Notes under the pieces: generated by a model
The model's input: the letters and a program-made list of their open reading frames with translations, nothing else
Told to the model about the DNA's origin: nothing
Databases searched by the model: none
Position numbers and translations under genes: made by a program
From: Allobosea sp. Root483D1
GTDB taxonomy: Bacteria; Pseudomonadota; Alphaproteobacteria; Rhizobiales; Beijerinckiaceae
Direction of reading: 5' to 3'
DNA length: 64,000 bases
Assembly: GCF_001429505.1 (NCBI RefSeq)
Contig: NZ_LMJW01000004.1
Coordinates: 182,743 to 246,742 of the forward strand
In this document: positions 9,187 to 17,707 of the stretch, one piece after another
How positions within the stretch are numbered: position 1 is the first letter of the stretch
Layout: each line of letters begins with the position of its first letter

Positions 9187-11367
9187 TCATCCTCTCATGT
9201 TGGAAATGGCCAGCGCCCAGCGCCGGTCGAAGCTGGTGCGGTCGGCAAGGTTGATCAGCGCGCCGACATGCGGGCGGGTCTCGGCGTCCTCGACGACATA
9301 GACCTCGACCTCCGGCACCCAGAGCGACGGGACGCCGTTCATCCGGAGCTTCAGACAGAGGTCGAGACCCTTCTCGCCGGTGGTGAAGTAGCTGCGCGAG
9401 AAGCCGTCCACCTCGAGGAAGGCGTTGCGCGACATCACGCAGCATTCGGTCGCTCCGGCGGCGACCTCCATCGGCCCGAGGCTGCCGATCGCATCCAGCG
9501 GATAGCCGACGAAGCGGTTGTAGACGCGGCGATTGGCGCCTTCGCCTTCGAGCCAGGCTCCGGCCCAGCGGATCGAGTTGTCCTCGAACAGCAGGGTCGG
9601 GCTGGCGACGCAATGGCCGCCACGGCCGCGATAGGCGCGTTCGAGCCGCCCGAGCCAGCCCGGCATCCGGATCTGGGCGGCGCCGGAGAGCAGCGCCACC
9701 GTTTGGAAGCGGGAGGCGCGCACGCCGGCTTCGAGCGCATCGCAGCTGTCCTCGACGCCCTCGACCAGGACGAGCCGGACCTGGAGCCCGTAGAAGCGTG
9801 CCAGCCGGCGCGCCTCCGCCCCGAGCCGGTCGAAGCTCTCGCCGGGGGCGGCGACCACGATCGGCAGCGGCCTGATCTCGGGATCGATCGCGAGCAAAGC
9901 GAACAGGCTGGAAAGCTCGCGCTGGCGATGATCGAGCCCGATCACCAGACCGAGAGCTGCATCGGCGTTGAAACGGCCGATGTCATGCGTCTCGATCGCC
10001 TTGGGCGGCGCGATCTCGGCGGCTTGCAGGGCAGGCGCGATCTGCTTTTCGACGACGGCCGTGGCGGTCGACGAGCGTGGATCGAGCAGGCCGAAGACCC
10101 GCTCCAACGCGCGCCGCGCCGGGTTGCGTCCGGGTGAGAGCGGCAGGAAGGCGGGGCCGTGACCCTCGACCTCGAATTCGAGATAGAGCGGCTGGCCGGG
10201 CTCCGGCAGCAGCTTGGGTGCGAAGACGATGAAGCCGTGGCTGTTGCGCCGGCTCGCCATGGCGGGACCGAAGCGCGGATCCTCGGCGAAGGCGGCGGTG
10301 ACGTCCGGCCGTACGGCGCGCGTCCAGATCGCGTCGAGGGCGCAGGACTGCGTGCCGCTGCGCAGCACGACATTGCCGACCTGGCGTTCGGGGTCGAACA
10401 GCCAGCCAATGATGAGGACGCCGGTGCCCTCGACGATGGTAGCGTCGTCGATGCCGGCGCGCACCGGCTGCTCGAGGAAGGAGATGGTGTCGCGACCGTC
10501 GAAGCGCTGCGAGGCTTGCTTCAGCTTCTCGGTGGTCGCCGGCGGCGCGCTGCCGCGCTGCAGCCCGTCGCGCAGATGGCCGGGCACGGTGATCTGCTCG
10601 AGCAGGACGTGGCGGTCATAGACCTCGAGCGCCCGCCAGCCGTCATTGGCCCGGAAGAACAGCCGCTCGATCTCGCTGGGGTGCCGGATGGCGCAGTCTT
10701 CCAGCAGGCCGAAGAAGCCGCAGGCGCCCTCGCCGAGATCGTCGCGCTCGAAGGTTCCGGCCTCCAGCACGGCCGGCGACAGACCGCCATGGGCGATCAG
10801 CAGCTTGGTCCGCCCTGCCGAGAAGTTCGAGGTCCAGCCTTGCAGGAAGATGCCGTCGTCGAGCGGGCCCATGACCTCGACGAAGCCGCCCGGCTTGGCG
10901 ACCGATTGCAGCAACATGCCGACGGCGCGCAGGCGGCGCGGATTCGACTTGCCGGCGAGCAGGACCTCCAGCAGTCCATCGACCACGGTCGGGAAGGCCT
11001 GTCCGGCTTCGTCGGCGAGCGCCGCGAGGAAGGCCTGCAGCGGCATCGGCTTCGGCGCCAGGATCAGGCGCAGGGGGCGGCCGGGCCGGCCGAGCAGGAT
11101 CGCGCCCGAGCCGGCGCGGTCCGGCGACGGGGCGGGCGCCAGGCAGAGGAAGCCGACGGCGTGCGCGGCGTCGGCCTGCGGCCTCCGCCAGGTCAGGGCC
11201 ATGGTCTCGACGCGGTTGCGCGGATTGCCGTCGACCGCGACCGGCACCTTGCCGGGCAGCGCATCGCAGGCGCTCATCACCAGGATCGCGTTCTCGCCGA
11301 GCGGCGTCCAGGCGACGGTCGGCGCCGGGGTGATCATGGTCCGCTCGGGGATGATGACCTCGTTCAT
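9187..11367 (-). CDS. Large multidomain protein with a degenerate GT-A (GT2-like) C-terminal domain (726 aa)
   Basis: Residues ~470-720 follow the order of the GT2 domain in the 770-residue neighbour at 14216-16528, including LLFEDNSIRWAGAWL and AAGATECCVMSRNAFLEVDGF. The acidic metal-binding motif is missing: the neighbour has LVNSDVIPE where this protein has LLSGAAQIRMP. It may therefore be catalytically dead, a lectin-like partner, or an enzyme that does not use a metal. Residues ~302-395 carry a module with IIGWLFDPERQ that recurs in two neighbouring proteins; residues 1-300 are unassigned. The start at 11367 has GGTGAGG upstream and lies 4 bases after the previous stop. Confidence 0.7.
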   Translation of the reverse strand: MNEVIIPERTMITPAPTVAWTPLGENAILVMSACDALPGKVPVAVDGNPRNRVETMALTWRRPQADAAHAVGFLCLAPAPSPDRAGSGAILLGRPGRPLRLILAPKPMPLQAFLAALADEAGQAFPTVVDGLLEVLLAGKSNPRRLRAVGMLLQSVAKPGGFVEVMGPLDDGIFLQGWTSNFSAGRTKLLIAHGGLSPAVLEAGTFERDDLGEGACGFFGLLEDCAIRHPSEIERLFFRANDGWRALEVYDRHVLLEQITVPGHLRDGLQRGSAPPATTEKLKQASQRFDGRDTISFLEQPVRAGIDDATIVEGTGVLIIGWLFDPERQVGNVVLRSGTQSCALDAIWTRAVRPDVTAAFAEDPRFGPAMASRRNSHGFIVFAPKLLPEPGQPLYLEFEVEGHGPAFLPLSPGRNPARRALERVFGLLDPRSSTATAVVEKQIAPALQAAEIAPPKAIETHDIGRFNADAALGLVIGLDHRQRELSSLFALLAIDPEIRPLPIVVAAPGESFDRLGAEARRLARFYGLQVRLVLVEGVEDSCDALEAGVRASRFQTVALLSGAAQIRMPGWLGRLERAYRGRGGHCVASPTLLFEDNSIRWAGAWLEGEGANRRVYNRFVGYPLDAIGSLGPMEVAAGATECCVMSRNAFLEVDGFSRSYFTTGEKGLDLCLKLRMNGVPSLWVPEVEVYVVEDAETRPHVGALINLADRTSFDRRWALAISNMRG

Positions 11368-11371
11368 CGCC

Positions 11372-12139
11372 TCACCTGCCCGTCAGCATGACGGTGAGCG
11401 TGACGAAGGAGAGCACGGCCGACAGACCCGAGAGGAAGCCGAGCACGACAGTGACCTGCCGGAGCGGCGCCTTCGCCTCCTTGCGGATCGCGACCAGCCG
11501 GTCGTCGAAGGCGCGCAGCGTCTGGTCGAAGCGCATCTGGAAGACGTCGATCTCTGCGAGGCGCGAGGCGATTGCGCCGTTGCCCTCGACCTCCTCGGAC
11601 TGCTTCGCCTCGGCCTCGCGCTGACGGTGCTGCGCCAGCTGCACGCCAAGTTCGCCGACCTTGTCGAGCAATTCCTTCTGGGTCAGCTGCGAGCGCCGCT
11701 GCAGCGCTATCAGCGCCTCGACACGGTCGAAGAAGCGGGCGAGCGGCACGGCGATCGCCGCTTCCGCCGCAAGCTCTGCCGGCGGCGGCAGGCGCAGTTC
11801 GAGCTCGGCGCCGGTGCTGGGCGAGACGCCGACGATGGTCAGTGCCTCGCGTGCCGCCGTGGTCTGGTCGTCCAGCTCCATGGCGAAGGCGTGCCTGCCG
11901 TCGCCGATGCCGTTGCGGCGCAGGTCGATGCGGCCCTGGTCGGCCACGACTTCCTGCACCTTGAGGCCGCCCCGCATCAGGCGCACGGTCAGCCGTTCCT
12001 CGGGACGCGCTTCGTCCCAGATCCAGCCATGCAGCCGGTTGCCGTCGAGCGCGTCGACGCGCCCGTTGAGTTTTGCCGGGGTCACGCTCGCTTCGCTCAC
12101 GGTTCCGTCCGGACTGTGCATCGTCGTCATGCTGGTCAT
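11372..12139 (-). CDS. Tail-anchored membrane protein with GW-type module and coiled coil (255 aa)
   Basis: Three parts are visible. Residues 24-90 form a small beta module (LNGRVDALDGNRLHGWIWDE and onward) like modules inside the GT proteins of this island. Residues ~140-225 are highly charged and helical, probably a coiled coil. Residues ~228-252 are a hydrophobic membrane segment, so the protein should be anchored by its C-terminus with most of it in the cytoplasm. It may tether the glycosyltransferases to the membrane or measure chain length; this is inference. The start at 12139 is in an ATGA overlap with the upstream GT4 stop and has GGAGG upstream. I do not recognise a named family. 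Confidence 0.65.
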   Translation of the reverse strand: MTSMTTMHSPDGTVSEASVTPAKLNGRVDALDGNRLHGWIWDEARPEERLTVRLMRGGLKVQEVVADQGRIDLRRNGIGDGRHAFAMELDDQTTAAREALTIVGVSPSTGAELELRLPPPAELAAEAAIAVPLARFFDRVEALIALQRRSQLTQKELLDKVGELGVQLAQHRQREAEAKQSEEVEGNGAIASRLAEIDVFQMRFDQTLRAFDDRLVAIRKEAKAPLRQVTVVLGFLSGLSAVLSFVTLTVMLTGR

Positions 12140-13389
12140 GCCGCCTCCGCCAGTTTGAGTTGATCGAACAGGGCAAGATGCGCCTGCGCGCAGGCGTCCA
12201 TGCCCGGTGGAAGATCGATGCCGTCGACGAGGCGGCGCCAGAGCCCGTCCTCGCTCGCGGCGCGGGCCATCACCTGCGCGAGATGGCTGGGATCGCCGGG
12301 GCGGGCGTGCAACCCGTCGACGCCGTCGCGCACCATCTCGGCCATGCCGCCGATATTGCTGGCGATCACGGGCCGCCGGTGCTGGAAGGCTTCCTGGATG
12401 ACGAGGGGAGCATTCTCGTACCAGATCGAGGGTGTCACCACCCAATCGACCTCGGCCATCAGCGCCGGCGTCTCGTCGCGGCGATAGGGCCCGCAATGCA
12501 CGATCTCCGCACCGGCCTCGGACAAGGCTTTGTCGAGCGCGCTGGTGAAGGCCTCGCTCTGGAATGGTGCGCCGCCATGGATGCGCAGTTCGAAGGCGCC
12601 GGCACCCAGCTCGCGCATGAGCTTGGCCGCCTGCAGCAACGGCAGGACGCCCTTCCACGGGTTGAGATTGCCGAAATAGCCGAAGCGGTTGCGGGCGCCA
12701 TGGGTGTGCCGATGCGGCACCGGGACCTGCGCCGGCCTGGCATTGGCGACGACCTCGATCTTCTCGCCGGGCAGGCCCCAGTCGATATAGCGCTGGCGCA
12801 GGAAACGGCTCGGCGAAACGAAGCGGTCGACCGCGGAAAGATGCGTCTTCAGGAAGCGCTCGCGCAGCAGGAAGCGATCCGGGCCGATCTCCGGGAAGCA
12901 GCCATGGCATTTGCCCGGCGACGCGCCGGTGCAGCGCTGCTTGTCGCTGGCGCGCACCATCAGTCCGTCATGGTGGCAGATCGAATAATAGTCGTGCAGC
13001 GTCATCACGATCGACGCCTGCGGCAGGAGCCGCCGCGCCAGCGCCAGGAACTCGGCGCCGATCAGCACGAGATGGTGGACGTGGATCACGTCCGGCCGGA
13101 ACTCGGTCAACAGCGAGCCGAGATCCTGCAAGGTGCCGTAATGGTCGATCTGGCTGAGATGGAAGCGGTCGAAATGGCCGCTCCACAACAAGAGGTCACC
13201 ATCCGCTCCGGTCGCCTGGAAGGCGGTTCCCGGATGCGGCTGGCGGTGGATCGCATTGGTCGCGCCGAGGAAGAGCACCTCGCAGCCCTCGCCGCGATAG
13301 GCCTTCGCCAGATCGTGGGCGAAGATCTCGGTGCCGCCCGGATGCAGGTCCGGGTGGTTATGCGCGACGACGAGGATGCGCCGGCTCAT
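12136..13389 (-). CDS. Glycosyltransferase family 4, GT-B fold (417 aa)
   Basis: The N-terminus MSRRILVVAHNHPDLHPGGT is the GT4 Rossmann strand and Gly loop. The C-terminal half has WYENAPLVIQEAFQHRRPV, the donor-binding EX7E region. It shares the KCHGCFPEIGPDRFLLRERF Cys block and SPSRFLRQRYIDWG with the GT4 at 7880-9184, so the two are paralogs. The start at 13389 overlaps the upstream methyltransferase stop (ATGA) and has GGGGGT upstream. It is a retaining sugar transferase in glycan assembly; donor and acceptor cannot be read from sequence. Confidence 0.88.
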   Translation of the reverse strand: MSRRILVVAHNHPDLHPGGTEIFAHDLAKAYRGEGCEVLFLGATNAIHRQPHPGTAFQATGADGDLLLWSGHFDRFHLSQIDHYGTLQDLGSLLTEFRPDVIHVHHLVLIGAEFLALARRLLPQASIVMTLHDYYSICHHDGLMVRASDKQRCTGASPGKCHGCFPEIGPDRFLLRERFLKTHLSAVDRFVSPSRFLRQRYIDWGLPGEKIEVVANARPAQVPVPHRHTHGARNRFGYFGNLNPWKGVLPLLQAAKLMRELGAGAFELRIHGGAPFQSEAFTSALDKALSEAGAEIVHCGPYRRDETPALMAEVDWVVTPSIWYENAPLVIQEAFQHRRPVIASNIGGMAEMVRDGVDGLHARPGDPSHLAQVMARAASEDGLWRRLVDGIDLPPGMDACAQAHLALFDQLKLAEAA

Positions 13390-14219
13390 CGCTGGACCCC
13401 CGGCTTCACCGCGACCAGCAGGTCCTGGTAATGGGCCGCGCTCTGGCCGCGCCAATGGCCGGGATCGAGCCGTTCGACCGCAAGTCCAGCTTGGGTGGCA
13501 TGCTCCAGGAGAAAGTCGGCATCGATGCCGGCGGCGGCGAGTGGCGCTTCCTCGATCGCATACCAGCCTGGCCCTTCGCCCCAGCGCCGGAACTTGAGCC
13601 TTTCCTGGCCGGTGCTTTGCCCGTCGAGAGCGAAGGCGGTGAGGAAGAGCCGCCCACCCGGCGCGAGCAGGCGCGCCGCCTCGTTGAGGTAGACCACGAG
13701 CTCGTCCGGCGGCAGATGCGTCGCCACCGAGGTCATGGTGATGAAGTCGAAGCTCTGGTTGGCGAAGCCGAAGCGCACCTCGTTGCCGGGCAGCGAGCCC
13801 TGCGGATTGTAGAGCGGGTGGGCGATGTCGAGGCGCTGGAAACGGAAGCGCGGATAGGCCGGGGAGATCGTCTGGGCGCACCAGAGGATGCCGTCCATGA
13901 CCGGATCGACGCCGTCATAGCTGCCGCGTTCGGGGTCGAGATACTGGGTCAGCGGCACCGCCATGCGGCCGATGCCGCAGCCGATGTCGAAGACGCGCTC
14001 ATGCGGCTGCAGCCGGCCGATTCGGATGAAATGACCGAGGAACTCGGCGCCGATGGCGCGATAGTCGCCATCGCCGACGAAGATCGAATCCGGCGGCGGA
14101 TGCGGCAGGAAACGGTTCGTCTGGACATGGGCCATCAGCCAGGCGAGCTCGGGCGTCGCCGGTGCGATCGCGGGAGCCGGTTCCGACGTGGTCTGTCGCA
14201 AGGCCAGGGTCGCCGTCAT
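13386..14219 (-). CDS. Class I SAM-dependent methyltransferase (277 aa)
   Basis: Motif I is clear at residues 76-88 (VFDIGCGIGRMAV), followed by an acidic residue after the next strand (YDGVDP), a post-motif block FDFITMTSVATHLPPDE and the ARLLAPGGRLFLT block. These are the SAM-binding landmarks of the Rossmann methyltransferase fold. Placed between two glycosyltransferase genes with ATGA overlaps on both sides, it most likely methylates a sugar or caps a glycan chain. The closing residues show no membrane segment. Confidence 0.85.
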   Translation of the reverse strand: MTATLALRQTTSEPAPAIAPATPELAWLMAHVQTNRFLPHPPPDSIFVGDGDYRAIGAEFLGHFIRIGRLQPHERVFDIGCGIGRMAVPLTQYLDPERGSYDGVDPVMDGILWCAQTISPAYPRFRFQRLDIAHPLYNPQGSLPGNEVRFGFANQSFDFITMTSVATHLPPDELVVYLNEAARLLAPGGRLFLTAFALDGQSTGQERLKFRRWGEGPGWYAIEEAPLAAAGIDADFLLEHATQAGLAVERLDPGHWRGQSAAHYQDLLVAVKPGVQR

Positions 14220-16528
14220 GCCGCTGTCGCCCTTCTGAGATTGGCGCGGGAGAGAAGAAAATCGGGATCGGGGCGTGAGGTCGGCGCCGGCATGGGCTGC
14301 TGCGCCGCGGGCGTGTCGACCGCCGCCATCAACGCCTCGATCTGGACGTCCCAGCGCTTGGTCTGGAGCCAGGAATTGTGCTGCGAGGCGACGCCGCGCG
14401 TGTAGTCGAGGCTCTTCGAGATCGACTGGCGTTCGAGATGGTAGAGCTGGACGCTCGGGACATAGACGATGCCGAGCCCGGCCCGGGCGATCTTGAGGCA
14501 GAGATCGCTGTCCTCGTAATCGCCGATGACGTAAGCGTCGTCGAAGCCACCGATCTCCATGAACAGCGCCCGTGGCATGACGATGCAGGCGCCGGTGACG
14601 CCGGGCACCGGCCGCTCGACATTGGCCGGCGCGTACCCGCTCGGCATGCCCTTGAAGTAATGATGGTTGAGCCAGGTGCCCTTGCTGTCGCGCTTGAAGA
14701 AGAGCCCGGCATGCTGCAGCGAGCCGTCGTCATAGAGCAGCTTGGGACCGACCGCGCCGGTGCGCCGATGCGGCTCGAGCCGCTGCAGCAGCGCCGGCAG
14801 CCAGCCCTCGCTCTCGGGGATCACGTCGGAGTTGACGAGGGCCAGTGCCTGTCCGCGCGAGGCGGCGGCGCCGGCATTGCAGGCAGCCGAGAAGCCGCCA
14901 TTGCGGCCCATCACCACGAGCTGCATCGGCAGCCCGTAGGCGAGGAAGAGCCCGCCGAGGAGATGGGCGACCTCGCCTTCGTGCTCGGGCGAATCGAGCA
15001 CGTAGATCAGCTCGGCCTTCTCGGCGAACCAGCGATCGGCGGCGAAGGCCGAGACCTGGACGCGCAGGAAATCGTAGACGCGGTAGAGCGGGATCACCAC
15101 CGAGACCGCGGGATGCGCCGGGCCCTTGCCGAAGCTCTTGATGCGCGGCTCCGGCAGGCTCTCGCGCAATGCCTTCTGGCAGTCGGCCAGCATCGGCGCG
15201 ATCGTCCGCTCCAGCATCTGTGCGGTCAGGTGCTGCGGCGGGATCGCGGCCAGCGCCCGGGCGCGGATGGCGACGGCGTCGGCCGGCTGCACATTGGGGC
15301 GCAGCGACAGGACCGTGCCGGATTTCAGCTTGAGCTCCACCCGCGGCTGCAGCACCGGCGCGCCTGCGGCGTAGCCGGGGATCAACGCCGCGAAGCCGGT
15401 GGCGCGCATGACGTCGCCCTTTTGGGCGTCGCCCTTCGAGCCGGCCGGCAGCAACGCCGGAAAGCGCTCCAGCCGGTCGAGCACGGGGGTCGGTTCGCCC
15501 TCGGAGCGATGCAGCAGCATCTCGTCGAGCAGCCCTTCGGCGTCGCGATACCAGCCGCCGAGCAGGAGCCCGGCCGGGGTCGTGACTGCAAGGTCGAGCT
15601 CGGCCGAGGGCAGGTCGTCATTGCGGCGCACGCTCTGCACGGCGAGCGGCAGGCGCCTTTGCATCTCGATCGCGAGCAGGCGACCCTGCTCGGAGAGCCC
15701 GGACAACTGCTCGACCAGCCAACTGCGCAAGCCATCGCGCTGGCTCGTCTTGCCGGCCCACCAGCGTCCCAGCGAGGGAATGTCGTGCCGGGCTGTGACG
15801 GCCCGGACGATCAGGCCGGATTCGACCTGCAGGATCAGCAGGCCGCCGGCCTGCGGCGGGAATTCGTCGATGACCAGGTGCAACGGCCGGTTGCCGGCGC
15901 GATCGGGGCGGCCGAGCCGCGGCAGGCCGGGCAGGCGGGAGAGGCCGGCGGGATCGAGCCGATAGGCGGCGCGGGCGCCGGAGAGCCGGCCGGGGACCGC
16001 CGATTCCAGCAGGACCTTGCCTTCGGTGAGCCTGGCGACCGGCGTCGCCGCCGAGGGCTTGCGGGCGAGGATCAGCAGGAACTGGCGCAGGAAACCGAGA
16101 TAGCCTGCGGCCTGGCTCAGCCCGAACAGAGTGGGCCAGTGGCCGACCAGCGCGTTGGCGAGCATGCGGCGGGCATCCGGCGTGGCGTCGCGGACGAGAT
16201 CCTCCGCATCGGCCATGCCGTGGACGAGATCGGGGTCGAAGCGTGCGGTGGTGTCGCCGCCGGGGCTGTCGTCGGACAGGGCCGCGACGACTTCGCCCGG
16301 CCCGCCATGGCGGAAGACCACGACGACGCGCATGCGCCCATCGCCGAGGGGAAGCACGATCGAGGCCGAGGCGAGGCGCTTCTCGCGCGCCGCGAGCGCA
16401 ATGCGCGGCCGAGAGAGCACGGGCGTTTCGATGGTCCAGCTCAGCAGGAAGACCGAGCCGCTCAGCCGGGATAGGTGCAGCTGCGGGCTCAGGCCGTCTG
16501 CGATCGGCGCAGGCGCGAGAGAGAGCAT
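14216..16528 (-). CDS. Large glycosyltransferase with C-terminal GT2 domain (770 aa)
   Basis: Residues ~472-750 form a GT2 (GT-A, inverting) domain: AVSVVIPLYR opens it, VMGRNGGFSAACNAGAAASR and LALVNSDVIPE carry the nucleotide and metal-binding acids, and GGFDDAYVIGDYEDSDLCLK is the ED-type catalytic region. Residues 1-300 are an unassigned beta-rich region, and ~308-390 hold a module with LLLGGWYRD similar to modules in the 726- and 255-residue neighbours. It begins the run of overlapping glycan genes. The ribosome site is weak and lies next to a GC-rich stem-loop at 16559-16589 that follows the RTX gene, so its expression may be set by read-through. Confidence 0.85.
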   Translation of the reverse strand: MLSLAPAPIADGLSPQLHLSRLSGSVFLLSWTIETPVLSRPRIALAAREKRLASASIVLPLGDGRMRVVVVFRHGGPGEVVAALSDDSPGGDTTARFDPDLVHGMADAEDLVRDATPDARRMLANALVGHWPTLFGLSQAAGYLGFLRQFLLILARKPSAATPVARLTEGKVLLESAVPGRLSGARAAYRLDPAGLSRLPGLPRLGRPDRAGNRPLHLVIDEFPPQAGGLLILQVESGLIVRAVTARHDIPSLGRWWAGKTSQRDGLRSWLVEQLSGLSEQGRLLAIEMQRRLPLAVQSVRRNDDLPSAELDLAVTTPAGLLLGGWYRDAEGLLDEMLLHRSEGEPTPVLDRLERFPALLPAGSKGDAQKGDVMRATGFAALIPGYAAGAPVLQPRVELKLKSGTVLSLRPNVQPADAVAIRARALAAIPPQHLTAQMLERTIAPMLADCQKALRESLPEPRIKSFGKGPAHPAVSVVIPLYRVYDFLRVQVSAFAADRWFAEKAELIYVLDSPEHEGEVAHLLGGLFLAYGLPMQLVVMGRNGGFSAACNAGAAASRGQALALVNSDVIPESEGWLPALLQRLEPHRRTGAVGPKLLYDDGSLQHAGLFFKRDSKGTWLNHHYFKGMPSGYAPANVERPVPGVTGACIVMPRALFMEIGGFDDAYVIGDYEDSDLCLKIARAGLGIVYVPSVQLYHLERQSISKSLDYTRGVASQHNSWLQTKRWDVQIEALMAAVDTPAAQQPMPAPTSRPDPDFLLSRANLRRATAA

Positions 16529-16558
16529 GAATACCGTGATCCGAGAGGGCAGGGAGGT

Positions 16559-16589
16559 GACGCCGGCCGGAACCAGGCCGGCCGGCGTC
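16559..16589 (-). terminator. GC-rich stem-loop between the RTX gene and the glycan genes
   Basis: A perfect 12-bp inverted repeat (16559-16570 with 16578-16589) encloses a 7-nt loop. It lies 10 bases after the RTX stop on the minus strand and 30 bases before the GT2 start. No T-run follows in the direction of transcription, so it is more likely an mRNA 3'-end stabiliser or partial attenuator than a strong terminator. It would allow a high level of RTX transcript and a lower level of the glycosyltransferase transcript. Confidence 0.55.
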
Positions 16590-16598
16590 GCATTGTCG

Positions 16599-17393
16599 TC
16601 AGGCGACCGAGAAGTACGAGCTCGGGTCGGCCTGGAGGTCTTCGGCGGTGACGCCGACGATGGTCACGGTGTCACCATCCCCGAGATCGACGACGGCGTT
16701 GCCGTTGACGGTGGTGGCACGCGCCGCCACGTCCTCGGCCGAGCCGATATCGGTGCCGTTGATGCCGCTGGAGATCTGCAGCAGATCGTTGCCGGCTTCG
16801 AAGTCGAGCACGACATCGTTGCCGCCGCCGCCGTTGAAGATGAAGACGTCGCTGCCGGCACCGCCGGAGAGGATGTCATCGCCCGCGCCGGCGAAGAGCA
16901 GGTCGTCGCCATTGCCGCCCTGGAGGACGTCGTTGCCGGCGCCGCCTTCGAGCACGTCGGCTCCGTCACCGCCCTGGAGGACGTCGTTACCGGCGCCGCC
17001 GAGCAGGATGTCGTCGCCGGGGCCGCCCTGCAGGATATCGTCGCCGTCGCCGCCGCGCAGCACGTCGTCGCCAGCATTGCCGCGCAGGATGTCGTCACCG
17101 GCGCCGCCGTCGAGGACATCGCTGCCTTCGCCGCCGAACAGGTTGTCGTTGCCGTCGCCGCCGGAAAGGACATCGTCACCCAGGCCGCCGAAGAGCGAAT
17201 CGTTGCCCTCGCCGCCGGACAGGAAGTCGTTGCCGCCGTCGCCGTAGATCAGGTCGTCGCCTTCCTCGCCGAACAGCGAGTCGACCTGGTCGCCGCCTTT
17301 GACGATGTCGTCGCCTGCGCCTGCAAGAATCACGTCACTGAAACGTGTCCCGATCAAGAAATCGTCGAATGCACTGCCTTCGATCGTGGCCAT
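16599..17393 (-). CDS. Repeat-only RTX calcium-binding protein, predicted T1SS substrate (264 aa)
   Basis: About 20 tandem GGxGxDxLx nonapeptides fill residues ~6-185 (first two degenerate), for example GGAGDDILR and GGAGNDVLQ. These bind calcium in a parallel beta-roll after export. The last ~75 residues, with DFEAGNDLLQ and a hydrophobic end (SSYFSVA), fit an uncleaved C-terminal type I secretion signal. There is no Sec signal, enzyme or toxin domain. A strong AGGAGG lies 6 nt before ATG. The ABC exporter and HlyD adaptor genes follow upstream on the same strand, so they are the likely export route. It could be a surface-layer, adhesion or matrix protein. Confidence 0.88.
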   Translation of the reverse strand: MATIEGSAFDDFLIGTRFSDVILAGAGDDIVKGGDQVDSLFGEEGDDLIYGDGGNDFLSGGEGNDSLFGGLGDDVLSGGDGNDNLFGGEGSDVLDGGAGDDILRGNAGDDVLRGGDGDDILQGGPGDDILLGGAGNDVLQGGDGADVLEGGAGNDVLQGGNGDDLLFAGAGDDILSGGAGSDVFIFNGGGGNDVVLDFEAGNDLLQISSGINGTDIGSAEDVAARATTVNGNAVVDLGDGDTVTIVGVTAEDLQADPSSYFSVA

Positions 17394-17707
17394 TTGTCAC
17401 CTCCTCGGTGATCAGAGAAGCACCACCAGAATTGCGGAAATTATTCTCCGCGGTTGCTGGATCACGGTGCGGTTCTGACGGCGAGCCAAAAGGACGCCAT
17501 CGTCGACGGGCGAGAGAGTAGCCAAGAAGTACGTCGTATCAAGCAATCTATTGTGACTTTTTTGCGATGCAGCAAAGTTTCAGTCGCATTATATATTATT
17601 GAAGTTGGGATTATTATTTTGAGTTGCTCTGATTTTCGAAGTATTTTGTCTGCGCTCATGGAGTTGTGGCAACGCTGCCCTTTTCGGCGCGGAGCTCCGG
17701 GCCGGGT
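17394..17707. promoter_or_regulatory. AT-rich upstream region of the RTX gene
   Basis: This 314-bp gap separates the HlyD stop from the RTX start. Its middle (about 17530-17660) is much richer in A and T than the rest of the window. Read on the minus strand it contains an exact TATAAT at 17593-17588, about 195 bases before the RTX start, but no convincing -35 box. That implies a long leader, if this is the promoter at all. A 102-codon plus-strand frame runs through the region but lacks a ribosome site and family resemblance. The base composition suits a separate, regulated promoter for the RTX gene. Confidence 0.35.

Noticed and set aside
16850..17330. Tandem short repeats that might suggest a CRISPR-like or satellite array
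   Set aside because: The period is 27 bases without unique spacers and encodes GGxGxDxLx units in frame.
16131..17411. Plus-strand frame with repeated Ala/Val-rich units opposite the RTX gene
   Set aside because: Its apparent repeats only mirror the RTX nonapeptide codons.
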